NCBI GenBank assembly: GCA_012517865.1
Contig: JAAYUC010000014.1
Span: 1 to 34,822 of the forward strand
Length of the DNA stretch: 34,822 nt
Direction: 5' to 3'
Source of the DNA: Chloroflexota bacterium
Lineage (GTDB): Bacteria > Chloroflexota > Anaerolineae > Anaerolineales > Anaerolineaceae
The notes beneath the pieces were generated by a model. That model searched no databases and had not been told where the DNA came from. It saw only the letters and a list, made by a program, of their open reading frames with translations. Positions 6,739 to 14,958 of this stretch are shown here, in pieces. Within the stretch, counting starts at the first letter, position 1. The number at the start of each line of letters is the position of its first letter. The translations under genes were made by a program, and so were the position numbers.

Positions 6739-7776
6739 ATGAAACCGGAACTTACTGAACGCCAAAAATTACTGCTCTCGCTGGTCGTGCACGAGCACAC
6801 CCGCACCGCTCAACCGGTGGGTTCAAAAACCCTGGTGGAGCAGTTTGCCCTGCCTATCAGTTCGGCGACTATCCGCAACGAAATGACTGTGCTGACCGAA
6901 CTGGGGTATCTGCGTCAGCCGCACACTTCCGCCGGCCGCGTCCCCACCGAAGAAGGTTACCGTTTTTTTGTCTCCAATCTGGCGCAGCAGACCACCCTGC
7001 CCGCTCCGATGCGCAACACCATCGCGCACCAGTTCTATCAAGCCCGGCAGGACCTGGACGAGTGGCTGCGTCTGGCTGCCTCCGTGCTGGCCAATCAATC
7101 CCAGGCAGCCTCCATTGTCACCGCGCCGCACACGGAAAAAGCAGTCTTCAAACATCTTGAATTGATATCCACGCGCGCCGCGCAGGTGCTGATGGTGCTG
7201 GTGTTAGTTGGCGGGGAAATTCGCCAGCAGATACTTTCGCTGGATGATGCCGCCACGCAAGAATCGCTTTCAGAGCTGGCCGGACGGATAAACTCCCGCT
7301 GCGCCAACTGCTCGGTGGAGCAAATCAACAGCCTGGAGATGGCCCTCGACCCGCCAGGCCCGCAGGTGTTGGAAGCGGTTCGACAGCAAATGCGGCTCTC
7401 CCAAAAACTGGTCACCGGTGAGATTTACCTGGACGGCGTCACCAATGTGCTTGCCGAACCCGAATTCGCGGATACGGAACAGGCGCGTTCGGCGCTTTCT
7501 TTGCTCGAGGAGCGCAGCAAGCTGGATGACCTGCTTTCCCGCACAATTCTGGGCAACGAGATTGGCGGCGTGCAGGTGCTCATCGGCGGTGAAGGCACCT
7601 GGCAGGAACTGCGTCAGTGTTCGGTCATCCTGACGCGCTACGGCATTCCAGACCAGCTGACCGGCACGGTCGGCGTGCTGGGGCCAATGCGCATGCCTTA
7701 CGGACGCACGATTTCAACCGTGCGCTTTGTCGCCGGTCTGCTTTCAGACCTGGTGGCTGAAAATCTGATTGAATAA
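6739..7776 (+). CDS. hrcA: Heat-inducible transcription repressor HrcA
   Basis: This 345-residue protein is of normal family length. HrcA represses class I heat-shock genes by binding CIRCE, and its activity depends on the GroE chaperonin. The N-terminal winged helix (about residues 1-80) carries the conserved LTERQKLLLSLVVHEH, SSATIRNEMTVLTELGYL and PHTSAGRVPTEEGYRFFV. The rest is the GAF-like dimerisation region, ending in the conserved GPMRMPYGRTISTVRFV. It is the first gene of the operon and sits directly under a perfect CIRCE. No clear Shine-Dalgarno sequence precedes the ATG; the start is chosen because the family begins at this point. Confidence 0.97.
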   Translation: MKPELTERQKLLLSLVVHEHTRTAQPVGSKTLVEQFALPISSATIRNEMTVLTELGYLRQPHTSAGRVPTEEGYRFFVSNLAQQTTLPAPMRNTIAHQFYQARQDLDEWLRLAASVLANQSQAASIVTAPHTEKAVFKHLELISTRAAQVLMVLVLVGGEIRQQILSLDDAATQESLSELAGRINSRCANCSVEQINSLEMALDPPGPQVLEAVRQQMRLSQKLVTGEIYLDGVTNVLAEPEFADTEQARSALSLLEERSKLDDLLSRTILGNEIGGVQVLIGGEGTWQELRQCSVILTRYGIPDQLTGTVGVLGPMRMPYGRTISTVRFVAGLLSDLVAENLIE

Positions 7777-7812
7777 CATACGCGCCCCGCGCGATGACGA
7801 ATGAGGAAAGAA

Positions 7813-8373
7813 ATGACAGAATCAAAAAAGCACAGAAAAGATGAGGAAACCCGCCCGCAGGAGGGCACTGAACAACCGGAAGCTCAAAGCGCCCCAGATG
7901 AAAACGAGCTGGAAGCGCTGCAGAAAGCCGTCGCGGCCCTCACTGCGCAATCCGCGGAGTATTTGGACAGCCTTCAGCGCGAAAGAGCGAGTTTCGCCAA
8001 CTACAAGAAGCGCATAGACCAGGATAATCACCTGGTATACGATAACGCCCTGGCCGATGTTATCAAGAGCTTTTTACCCGTTATGGATGACCTGGAGCGG
8101 GCGCTCAAGAATAAACCGGCCGACCCGGATTGCGAAGCCTGGATCAGCGGAATCGCGCTCATCCTTCAGAAACTGACCAAAACGCTCGATGCCAAAGGTG
8201 TCAGCGCGATGAATGTTCAACCTGGAGATGAATTCGACCCGGCTATTCACGAGGCGGTGACGCATGAAGAAAACCCGGATTACGCCAACAGCCAGGTGAT
8301 TGAGGTCGTTCAGACCGGATATAAACTTAAGGATCGTGTTATCAGGCCCGCGTTGGTACGGGTAGCAAAATAG
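7813..8373 (+). CDS. grpE: Nucleotide exchange factor GrpE
   Basis: This 186-residue protein releases ADP from DnaK. The acidic, disordered N-terminus is followed by the long helix ([36 protein letters not shown]), and the C-terminal beta domain contains [21 protein letters not shown] and ends with [20 protein letters not shown], the GrpE signature. An ATG 12 nt upstream is in frame, but the start at 7,813 has a GAGGAAAG ribosome site immediately before it, which lies inside the longer version. It is 36 bp after hrcA, and its TAG stop overlaps the Shine-Dalgarno sequence of dnaK. Confidence 0.96.
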   Translation: MTESKKHRKDEETRPQEGTEQPEAQSAPDENELEALQKAVAALTAQSAEYLDSLQRERASFANYKKRIDQDNHLVYDNALADVIKSFLPVMDDLERALKNKPADPDCEAWISGIALILQKLTKTLDAKGVSAMNVQPGDEFDPAIHEAVTHEENPDYANSQVIEVVQTGYKLKDRVIRPALVRVAK

Positions 8374-8381
8374 GAGCATCC

Positions 8382-10271
8382 ATGTCAAAAATTATTGGTA
8401 TCGATTTAGGAACAACCAATTCAGTTGCCGCTGTGATGATTGGTGGCGAACCCGTGGTCATTCCTTCCGCGGAAGGCGAACGATTGGTGCCGTCCGTTGT
8501 GGCCGTCAACAAAAACGGAGAACGGTTGGTGGGGCGCGTGGCGCGCAACCAGGCCATCATCAATCCGGAAAACACGATTTTTTCCATCAAGCGCTTTATG
8601 GGCCGCCGTTACGACGACCCGGAAGTGCAGCGCGCGCGCTCACGCGTGCCCTACAAAATTAACAAAGCCCCCAACGGCGATGTGCGCGTGACCCTGGGCG
8701 ATAAGGAATACACCCCCCCGGAAATTTCCGCTATGATTTTGGCGAAAATTAAACACGACGCTGAAGCCTATCTGGGCGAACCGGTCACCCAGGCAGTCAT
8801 CACGGTGCCCGCGTACTTTAACGACGCGCAGCGCAATGCCACCAAGGACGCCGGAAAAATCGCCGGTTTGGAAGTGCTGCGCATCATCAACGAACCGACC
8901 GCGTCCGCGCTGGCTTACGGGCTGGATAAACGCAAGAACGAAACCATCGCCGTGTACGACCTGGGCGGCGGCACCTTTGATATTTCCGTTCTGGAAGTCG
9001 GCGACGGTCTGTTCCAGGTCAAATCTACCAGCGGCGACACTTTTTTGGGCGGCGATGACTTTGACCAGCGCGTGATGGACTATCTGGCCGATGAATTCAA
9101 AAAGGAAAACGGCATCGACCTGCGCCAGGACCGCCAGGCACTGCAGCGCCTGAAAGAAGCCGCTGAAAAAGCCAAAATCGAACTCTCCACCACCATGCAG
9201 GCCGAAATCAACCTGCCTTACATTACCGCCGACGCGTCCGGCCCCAAGCATCTGGTCACCACCCTGACCCGCGCCAAGCTGGAACAGCTGACTGAAGACC
9301 TGGTAGAACGCTCGATGAAACCGGTCCTGCAGGCGCTTTCCGACGCGAACCTGCGCAACGGCGATATCCACGAGGTCGTCCTGGTTGGCGGCATGACTCG
9401 TATGCCCGCCGTGCAGGAAGCCGTGCGCAAACAGTTTGGCAGAGACCCTCACAAGGGCGTCAATCCGGATGAAGTCGTGGCGGTTGGCGCGGCCATCCAG
9501 GCCGGCGTGCTGGGCGGAGAAGTGAAAGACATCCTTTTGCTGGATGTGACTCCGCTCACCCTTTCTATCGAGACGCTGGGAGGCATCGCAACCCCGCTGA
9601 TTAAACGCAATACCACCATCCCGACCCGTGAGTCGCAGGTATTCTCAACCGCCTCCGACAACCAGACCCAGGTGGAAATTCACGTGTTGCAGGGCGAACG
9701 ACCCATGGCGGCCGATAACAAATCCCTGGGCAAGTTCACGCTGGACGGCATTCCGCCTGCCCCGCGCGGCGTTCCCCAAATTGAAGTGGTTTTTGACATC
9801 AATGCCAACGGCATCCTGGAAGTGACCGCCAAAGACCGCGCCACCGGACGCAGCCAGAACATCACCATCACGGCCTCTTCCGGCCTGAGCGAAGCCGAGG
9901 TGGAAAAAATGCGCCGCGAAGCCGAAGCCCATGCCGAGGAAGACCAGCGCAGGCGCGACTTGATTGAGGCGCGCAATACCGCTGATAACGCCATTTACAG
10001 CTCGGAAAAAACCCTGCGCGACCTGGGTGATAAAGTGCCCGCGGATATTAAAGCCAGCGTCGAAGCTGCGGTTGAAAAGGTTCGGTCTGTGCGCGAGCAT
10101 GACGACCCCGCCGCAATCAACCGCGAAGTGGAAGCCCTGATGCAGACCCTGCAAAAAGTCGGTCAGGCCGCTTATTCACAGCAGCCCCCGCAGGATGAAA
10201 ATCCTCAGAGCGGTCCCGGTCAAACCCCTCCTGACGAGGACGTGGTCGACGGAGATTTTACCCAGGCATAA
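8382..10271 (+). CDS. dnaK: Chaperone protein DnaK (Hsp70)
   Basis: This 629-residue Hsp70 binds and releases unfolded polypeptides in an ATP cycle run by DnaJ and GrpE. The ATPase domain shows [16 protein letters not shown] at the N-terminus, the phosphate-2 motif [17 protein letters not shown] and the adenosine motif [15 protein letters not shown]. The linker [12 protein letters not shown] leads to the substrate-binding domain, and the C-terminus ends [11 protein letters not shown], close to the usual Hsp70 acidic tail. Length is typical. TAGGAGC at 8,371 serves as ribosome site and contains the grpE stop. A strong hairpin (10,286-10,327) follows before dnaJ. Confidence 0.98.
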   Translation: MSKIIGIDLGTTNSVAAVMIGGEPVVIPSAEGERLVPSVVAVNKNGERLVGRVARNQAIINPENTIFSIKRFMGRRYDDPEVQRARSRVPYKINKAPNGDVRVTLGDKEYTPPEISAMILAKIKHDAEAYLGEPVTQAVITVPAYFNDAQRNATKDAGKIAGLEVLRIINEPTASALAYGLDKRKNETIAVYDLGGGTFDISVLEVGDGLFQVKSTSGDTFLGGDDFDQRVMDYLADEFKKENGIDLRQDRQALQRLKEAAEKAKIELSTTMQAEINLPYITADASGPKHLVTTLTRAKLEQLTEDLVERSMKPVLQALSDANLRNGDIHEVVLVGGMTRMPAVQEAVRKQFGRDPHKGVNPDEVVAVGAAIQAGVLGGEVKDILLLDVTPLTLSIETLGGIATPLIKRNTTIPTRESQVFSTASDNQTQVEIHVLQGERPMAADNKSLGKFTLDGIPPAPRGVPQIEVVFDINANGILEVTAKDRATGRSQNITITASSGLSEAEVEKMRREAEAHAEEDQRRRDLIEARNTADNAIYSSEKTLRDLGDKVPADIKASVEAAVEKVRSVREHDDPAAINREVEALMQTLQKVGQAAYSQQPPQDENPQSGPGQTPPDEDVVDGDFTQA

Positions 10272-10285
10272 CCCCTGAAATCCAT

Positions 10286-10327
10286 CAACCAACGCCCGAT
10301 AAAGCAGATTGAATCGGGCGTTGGTTG
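10286..10327 (+). promoter_or_regulatory. Intercistronic hairpin between dnaK and dnaJ
   Basis: CAACCAACGCCCGAT (10,286-10,300) and its exact complement ATCGGGCGTTGGTTG (10,313-10,327) make a 15-bp perfect stem with a 12-nt loop. No T-run follows, so it is not a canonical intrinsic terminator. It lies 25 bp before the dnaJ ATG. It could protect the dnaK 3' end, be a processing site, or attenuate dnaJ; which of these is inference. Confidence 0.75.
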
Positions 10328-10351
10328 CCCAGACATGGTGCTCTGAACATA

Positions 10352-11485
10352 ATGGCAGCAAAAAGAGATTATTACGAAGTACTCGGCGTTCCCAGGACGG
10401 CCAGTCAGGACGATATCAAGAACGCCTTTCGTTCCCTGGCCAGGCAGTACCACCCGGATGTGAACAAAGCGCCGGATGCCGAAGAAAAGTTTAAGGAAAT
10501 CAACGAAGCTTACGGCGTCCTGAGCGACGCGGATAAACGCGCCGCCTATGACCGCTTCGGTCCTGAAGGCGTGAACTACCAGGGTATGCCGGACTTCAGC
10601 AGCATGGACCTGTCGGATATCCTTGAGGGTCTCTTTGGTTTCGGCGGTTTCTCCGGCATGGGTGGTTCACCACGCCGTTCCCGCAACGCGCCCAGACGCG
10701 GCGCAGACCTGAGCGCCCGCATTCGCCTCACCTTCGAAGAAGCCGTGTTCGGCGTGGAAAAGGAAGTCGAAATTACCCGCGATGAAAAATGCGGAACCTG
10801 CGGCGGCACCGGCGTGGAGCCCGGCAAAAAACCCATCACCTGCAGCACCTGCAAGGGTCAGGGCGAAGTCCGCCAGGTTCATCAGACGTTCCTCGGGTCA
10901 ATGGTTCAGGTCGGACCCTGCCCGGTATGCGGCGGACGCGGGGAAATTATCGAAGACCCCTGCCGCACCTGCCGCGGCACTGGCCTGGAACGCCGCACCG
11001 TCAAGCGGAAAATCAATATCCCCGCTGGAGTGGATAACGGCAATCAGGTGCGCGTCATCGGCGAGGGTCAGCCTGGAATCAACGGCGGACCCAACGGAAA
11101 TTTTTATCTGGAACTTGAGGTGCAGCCGCACCGCTTCTTCCGCCGCAAAGGCACGGATGTGCTGCTGGACCTGGATATCAACATAGCCCAGGCAGCGTTG
11201 GGGGATGAGATTACCATCCCCACCCTGGAGGGCAGTGAAAAGCTGCGCATTCCGCCCGGCACGCAGCCCGGCAAAGTCTTTAAACTTAAAGAGAAAGGCG
11301 TGCCCATCCTCAACCGGCAGGGCAGCCGCGGGGACCAGCTGGTGACAGTGAATGTACAAATCCCGACCCAGCTGACAGCGGAACAGAAAAAATTGCTGGA
11401 GTCTCTGGGTAAAACCATGGGAACGGATATCAAAATTCAGGAACGCAGCTTTTTGGACAAACTTAAGGATGTGCTCGGTGGATAA
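10352..11485 (+). CDS. dnaJ: Chaperone protein DnaJ
   Basis: This 377-residue type I Hsp40 stimulates DnaK ATPase and delivers substrates. The J domain (1-~70) contains [11 protein letters not shown] and the catalytic HPD at residues 34-36. A short G/F-rich region follows ([13 protein letters not shown]). Four CxxCxGxG zinc motifs lie at about residues 147-211 ([32 protein letters not shown]), followed by the two C-terminal beta domains. The ATG at 10,352 is chosen over one 27 nt upstream because family members begin right at this residue; neither has a strong Shine-Dalgarno sequence, so translation may depend on the preceding hairpin or on coupling. The 3' end overlaps prmA. Confidence 0.97.
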   Translation: MAAKRDYYEVLGVPRTASQDDIKNAFRSLARQYHPDVNKAPDAEEKFKEINEAYGVLSDADKRAAYDRFGPEGVNYQGMPDFSSMDLSDILEGLFGFGGFSGMGGSPRRSRNAPRRGADLSARIRLTFEEAVFGVEKEVEITRDEKCGTCGGTGVEPGKKPITCSTCKGQGEVRQVHQTFLGSMVQVGPCPVCGGRGEIIEDPCRTCRGTGLERRTVKRKINIPAGVDNGNQVRVIGEGQPGINGGPNGNFYLELEVQPHRFFRRKGTDVLLDLDINIAQAALGDEITIPTLEGSEKLRIPPGTQPGKVFKLKEKGVPILNRQGSRGDQLVTVNVQIPTQLTAEQKKLLESLGKTMGTDIKIQERSFLDKLKDVLGG

Positions 11486-12398
11486 CGAAAAGAAAGCCTG
11501 GCTGGAAGTCTCTTTGCAGTGCAGCGGAGAGCTCGCCGAAGCGGTCGCGGAAGTGCTCGCGCGCTTCTGCCCCGAAGGCGTGGTTTTGGACAGCATCACC
11601 CGCTATGATGCCGAAAAACACGAGCATATTCCCACTGGAATGATGCGGGTGGCGGCTTACCTTCCGCAGGACAGCGAACTGGAAAACAAAAAACGCAGCC
11701 TGGAGGAAGCGCTTTGGTACATGGGCAGGATTGTGCCCCTGGCCGCGCCGGAATTCGTCAGCATCGAAGACCAGGACTGGATGACGGTCTGGAAGCAGAA
11801 CTATCAGCCCTTACGAATCGGCGAAAACTGGTTAATCCTGCCGGCCTGGCTGGAGAGGCCAGCAGGCGAAACGCGGCAGGTGGTGCGCATCGACCCGGCC
11901 ATGGCTTTTGGCACCGGCACGCATCCTTCCACACAGCTGTGTCTGCTCGGCGTGGAAGATTTCGCCCGCGGAGCGGATACCGTCATTGATTTAGGCTGCG
12001 GCTCGGGCATCCTGAGCATCGCGGCGCTCAAGCTGGGCGTCCGCCGCGCGTTGGCTGTGGATATTGATGAACAGGCCGTCGCCGCCACGCTCAACAACGC
12101 CCGCATCAATGGAATCGGGAGCGAACTGGAAGCCTCCCAGGGTTCATTGGCGGACATCCTGGCGGGAAAATACGCCTTCAATCAGGCGCCTCTGGTGCTT
12201 GCCAACATCCTGGCGCCGGTCCTCATCCGCCTTTTTGATGAAGGCCTCGCCAGGCTGGTCTCTCCAGGCGGAAGGTTGGTTCTGGCGGGAATCCTGGAAA
12301 ATCAAGCCGGGGACGTGCTCGCGGCTGCGCGTGCCGTGGGTATGGACCTTATCCGTCAGTATCAGCAGGAAGATTGGGTGGCACTGGTAGTCGCTTAA
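11478..12398 (+). CDS. prmA: Ribosomal protein L11 methyltransferase PrmA
   Basis: This 306-residue SAM-dependent enzyme trimethylates ribosomal protein L11. The N-terminal substrate-recognition domain is followed by [15 protein letters not shown] (about residue 140), SAM motif [20 protein letters not shown] (about 168) and the catalytic-loop region [15 protein letters not shown] favour a GTG start at 11,478: AAGGAT lies 8 nt before it, and the coding region then overlaps the dnaJ stop by 8 nt. An ATG at 11,469 is in frame but would have the AAGG directly against it. It is the last gene of the heat-shock operon, as in many Gram-positive lineages and Chloroflexota. A hairpin and a new promoter follow. 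Confidence 0.95.
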   Translation: MDNEKKAWLEVSLQCSGELAEAVAEVLARFCPEGVVLDSITRYDAEKHEHIPTGMMRVAAYLPQDSELENKKRSLEEALWYMGRIVPLAAPEFVSIEDQDWMTVWKQNYQPLRIGENWLILPAWLERPAGETRQVVRIDPAMAFGTGTHPSTQLCLLGVEDFARGADTVIDLGCGSGILSIAALKLGVRRALAVDIDEQAVAATLNNARINGIGSELEASQGSLADILAGKYAFNQAPLVLANILAPVLIRLFDEGLARLVSPGGRLVLAGILENQAGDVLAAARAVGMDLIRQYQQEDWVALVVA

Positions 12399-12425
12399 TA
12401 CCGGCCGCTCCTGTGAATGAACATG

Positions 12426-12455
12426 ACCCATCCCTCCAATCCCATGGGGATGGGT
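12426..12455 (+). terminator. Hairpin terminating the heat-shock operon
   Basis: ACCCATCCC (12,426-12,434) pairs perfectly with GGGATGGGT (12,447-12,455) around a 12-nt loop, 28 bp after prmA. The trailing sequence (TGCTTAAAG) has only a weak T-run, so termination may be partial or factor-dependent. Its right arm abuts the next promoter. Confidence 0.45.
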
Positions 12456-12483
12456 TGCTTAAAGCCCGCAATCTCTATATACT
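12455..12483 (+). promoter_or_regulatory. Promoter for the cytidylate-kinase-like gene
   Basis: TTGCTT (12,455-12,460), a 17-bp spacer and TATACT (12,478-12,483) give an acceptable sigma-70 promoter. Transcription would start near 12,490, leaving a 19-nt leader with a strong AAGGAGG. Confidence 0.5.
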
Positions 12484-12508
12484 TCAGTTAAGCAGAAAGG
12501 AGGCGCGC

Positions 12509-13159
12509 ATGGCGGTCATTACCATGTCCCGAGAGCTCGGCACTGGCGGTGGTCTTATCAGCCAGATGGTCACAAATTCCTTAAACTATAAACTGGTAGA
12601 TAAAGAATTAATCGGCAAAGTCCTGTCGCAGTTTGGCATGCTTTCGTTTAACAAGGTCTACGATTCCACCCACAACGTCTGGTCGCTGTTTGACAGCGAT
12701 TACCGCGACCTGGTTAAACAGCTGAACAAGACCATTCTGGCGTTTGCCAGGCACGACAATACCGTCATCATCGGCCGGGGCGGATTCGTTGTCTTGCAGG
12801 ATTATCAAAATGTCCTCAATGTGCTCCTGCGCGCGCCACTGGAACACCGCATTCGCAACGCCATGCAGACGGAACAAATCCCCGATATTCTCGAGGCGGA
12901 AAAAATCGTCCGCCATAGTGATGAAGTCCGGGAAAGCTTTTTGCGTACCTTCTATAACGTCAGTTCCAACGCAGCGCAGTATTTCTCGCTCGTCATTGAT
13001 ACCAGCCGCGTTCCGCTGCACCTGGCCGCCCGCTGGATAATGGAAGCGGCGCAGGAAATCGACAGAAAGAAAATCCCGCCGGAACGCAGCTCTTTGCATG
13101 CTGAAGTGGACCCCGTGCTGTTAAAAGCGGTGCGGGAAGTATTGGAGAACAAAGTCTGA
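12509..13159 (+). CDS. Cytidylate-kinase-like family protein
   Basis: This 216-residue protein matches the cytidylate kinase-like family. The N-terminus AVITMSRELGTGGGLISQMV carries the P-loop-like TGGG turn in place of a classic Walker A, followed by YKLVDKELIGKVL and VIIGRGGFVVLQDYQNVLNVLLRAPLEHRI. This last stretch corresponds to the nucleotide-binding and LID-side core. It probably phosphorylates a nucleotide or related small molecule, but members of this family lack proven substrates. The long open frame extends upstream to 12,374, but the start at 12,509 is decided by AAAGGAGG five bases before the ATG. It has its own promoter, so co-transcription with the heat-shock genes is not required. 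It converges on the DUF3307 gene with only 9 bp between the stops. Confidence 0.8.
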   Translation: MAVITMSRELGTGGGLISQMVTNSLNYKLVDKELIGKVLSQFGMLSFNKVYDSTHNVWSLFDSDYRDLVKQLNKTILAFARHDNTVIIGRGGFVVLQDYQNVLNVLLRAPLEHRIRNAMQTEQIPDILEAEKIVRHSDEVRESFLRTFYNVSSNAAQYFSLVIDTSRVPLHLAARWIMEAAQEIDRKKIPPERSSLHAEVDPVLLKAVREVLENKV

Positions 13160-13168
13160 TTTACCGAC

Positions 13169-13987
13169 TTAGTAGAGGACAATAAAGCGCAGCAGCGCGC
13201 CAAAGAGCATCCCAAGCAGCATGCTCAGCATGGTTCCCAGAATGAAATACTCGGTAATCTCGCGGCTTTCCAGCTGTTTAAAGCGCGCGAGGGTTTTCAG
13301 GGTGCCCAGCAGTCCCAGTCCAGTGTAAATCCCCGAGACCATAAAGACCCCAATCAGCAGGCGCTCCAGGTAGCCGATATACATGCCTGCGCGCGCTTCA
13401 GCCGCAGCGCCCGGCTTTTCCGCGGAGTGTTTCGCAGCTGCCGGCTCGCCTTCTTTTTTCGCGGTCTCAAACGGCCGCAGGCGCAGCGCGCTGAGAATAT
13501 TTTTAATCAGGTGGCCGCTTACCCACACCAGACCAATGACAACCGCCAGCCCGGCCGCGATTTTACTCCCCAGGCTTAAAGGCAGGCTGTGCTGCCCAAT
13601 GGAAACCAACAGCCCAATCAGCGGAACAGGCGCGGCTGCCAGGCCGAACGCCAGCAGGATGAGATAGATGGCGGCAAAATGCAGAACCTGGTCAAGGATA
13701 AACACCCAGGTGCGCTGGAATTTCCAGAGAGACTTGAAGCGGTCAATCAGGTAGTGCGCCGCGAAAGCGCAGCCAACAGCGTAAAGAGCGGGCCGGCTCC
13801 ACGCGCCCCAAAGGATGAGGAGCGCCGCGCTGACCGCCAGATGCACAACGCTGTGCCAGAAGATTCCGCTGTTCCAAAATTTGCCTTGTTTATGCTTCTT
13901 GAGTTTGAGCGCGATCAAAGACTCCGGCTGAAGGACAAAGTCTGCCAGTAAATGCGCGAGGATGAGGACACCCAAAGGTTTTAGCAT
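13169..13987 (-). CDS. DUF3307 family membrane protein
   Basis: This 272-residue integral membrane protein begins with LILAHLLADFVLQPESLIALK, the DUF3307 hallmark (H..aDF.lQ), followed by several helices. A charged Ala/Lys/Glu-rich loop (about residues 178-200) splits it from a C-terminal pair of helices containing YLERLLIGVFMVSGIYTGLG and EYFILGTMLSMLLGMLFGALL. Biochemical function is unknown. It lies 42 bp downstream of the satD homologue, with GGAGGG before its ATG, so the two form an operon. SatD and DUF3307 proteins occur together elsewhere, and the pair recalls the acid-tolerance sat genes of streptococci; equating this protein with SatE is inference. Confidence 0.8.
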   Translation of the reverse strand: MLKPLGVLILAHLLADFVLQPESLIALKLKKHKQGKFWNSGIFWHSVVHLAVSAALLILWGAWSRPALYAVGCAFAAHYLIDRFKSLWKFQRTWVFILDQVLHFAAIYLILLAFGLAAAPVPLIGLLVSIGQHSLPLSLGSKIAAGLAVVIGLVWVSGHLIKNILSALRLRPFETAKKEGEPAAAKHSAEKPGAAAEARAGMYIGYLERLLIGVFMVSGIYTGLGLLGTLKTLARFKQLESREITEYFILGTMLSMLLGMLFGALLRFIVLY

Positions 13988-14029
13988 TTGCCCTCCACAA
14001 ACAAAAACAGCATAATCATGCCGCGCGAA

Positions 14030-14749
14030 TCAGTCCTCTGGGAAGCGGCTGCGCAGAAGATAGAGGAAAGTTTCTTCCGCGTCCCGCACCAGCTGGTAAT
14101 TGCCCCGCCGGAGTAATTTGCTGAAATTCGCGATGGCATTCTGCGGGTCGATAATTTCTGCCTGTTTGCCTTCCAGGCTGTGATACAGGCGCAGGTTATC
14201 CCAGTCGGGATGGGCTTCCTTAAGCGCGGCAGCCTGATGCTGCAAGGCCGTCCGGCTGGTGATATGGCTCATGATATAGAACAGGAAGTGTTCGAAAACG
14301 CGGTTTTCCTCCGGCTGCTCGCTGACCGCGATGGCATAACGGAACCTGCTGTGCTTCTGCCGGGCAAGGATTTCGGTTGTTGGCTTACCTTTCAGCGCCT
14401 CCAGCGCCCCGGCCGCCAGCCAGATGGCTTTGCCGTTCACCAGCTCCGAGTCCGCGCTTTCGTCGAGGTCAACCGCTCCAACCCCCATCCCCACATAAAA
14501 CGGCACGTTGCGTTCCCGGGACTGGGCGTAGAGCGCTTTGTAAGCCAGAAACCCGGCCTGCGGGTTTTCGAGGATGCCAAAAATTTCGTCCCCCGCGCGC
14601 ACAATGAAAGGCGTCAGAAGCGCTTCAGCAAAGCGCTCATTCAACGCGCGCGCGATTTCGGGCAGAAAACGCGCCAGGCGGCTATCGCGGGAACCGATTA
14701 CATCCGCCTTGATGCAAAACGCGTGGGGGTTGCTTTTCAGAGTGTCCAT
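14030..14749 (-). CDS. SatD family protein
   Basis: This 239-residue soluble protein has the features of the SatD family: KADVIGSRDS near the N-terminus, VRAGDEIFGIL in the middle of the first domain, VGMGVGAVDLDESADSELVNGKAIWLAAGALEALK, and a helical C-terminal part. The pattern of an N-terminal Asp with a central GDE resembles nucleotide-cyclase-type folds, but catalytic activity has not been shown for the family to my knowledge. It is the first gene of a two-gene operon with the DUF3307 membrane protein. It is transcribed from a strong TTGACA/TAGTAT promoter that contains a palindromic operator, so tight regulation is likely. The ribosome site is weak (AAAGG, 12 nt upstream). Confidence 0.8.
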   Translation of the reverse strand: MDTLKSNPHAFCIKADVIGSRDSRLARFLPEIARALNERFAEALLTPFIVRAGDEIFGILENPQAGFLAYKALYAQSRERNVPFYVGMGVGAVDLDESADSELVNGKAIWLAAGALEALKGKPTTEILARQKHSRFRYAIAVSEQPEENRVFEHFLFYIMSHITSRTALQHQAAALKEAHPDWDNLRLYHSLEGKQAEIIDPQNAIANFSKLLRRGNYQLVRDAEETFLYLLRSRFPED

Positions 14750-14783
14750 CTGGGTTCAGGCCTTTGGAATCATCGGCAAAACT

Positions 14784-14812
14784 ATACTACCCGATTTTCA
14801 AGTATTTGTCAA
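14784..14812 (-). promoter_or_regulatory. Promoter of the satD-DUF3307 operon
   Basis: On the minus strand, TTGACA (14,807-14,812) is followed by a 17-bp spacer and TAGTAT (14,784-14,789). This is the best -35 box in the window. Transcription should start near 14,777, 28 nt before the satD ATG. The spacer is almost entirely occupied by an operator-like palindrome. Confidence 0.75.
14788..14804. promoter_or_regulatory. Operator-like palindrome, site 1 (inside the satD promoter)
   Basis: TACCCGA-TTT-TCAAGTA is a 7-3-7 imperfect dyad of the form TACYYGA-N3-TCRRGTA. It fills the spacer between the -35 and -10 boxes of the satD promoter, where a bound repressor would exclude RNA polymerase. A second copy lies upstream. 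The cognate regulator is not encoded in the window as far as I can see. Confidence 0.6.
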
Positions 14813-14869
14813 TAATACCGGCTTTTCCGGCATTTTCTCGCCGAAGGGCAGGCGGATTTTGTGCATAAA

Positions 14870-14886
14870 TACCTGATTTTCGGGTA
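14870..14886. promoter_or_regulatory. Operator-like palindrome, site 2 (82 bp upstream of site 1)
   Basis: TACCTGA-TTT-TCGGGTA has the same 7-3-7 dyad as site 1. Centre-to-centre spacing is 82 bp, close to eight helical turns, so proteins bound at both sites would face the same side of the DNA. A small hairpin (CTGCC/GGCAG, 14,897-14,915) between it and the kamA stop may help end kamA transcription. Confidence 0.55.
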
Positions 14887-14958
14887 GTTATTAAATCTGC
14901 CGGAAAATTAGGCAGCGGCGCCCCTGGAATTTTACCCGGAACAGTTGGTGAAAGCGGT

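Noticed and set aside
8640..9452. 270-codon minus-strand open frame opposite dnaK
   Set aside because: Antisense shadow of a highly conserved chaperone gene, without recognisable motif.
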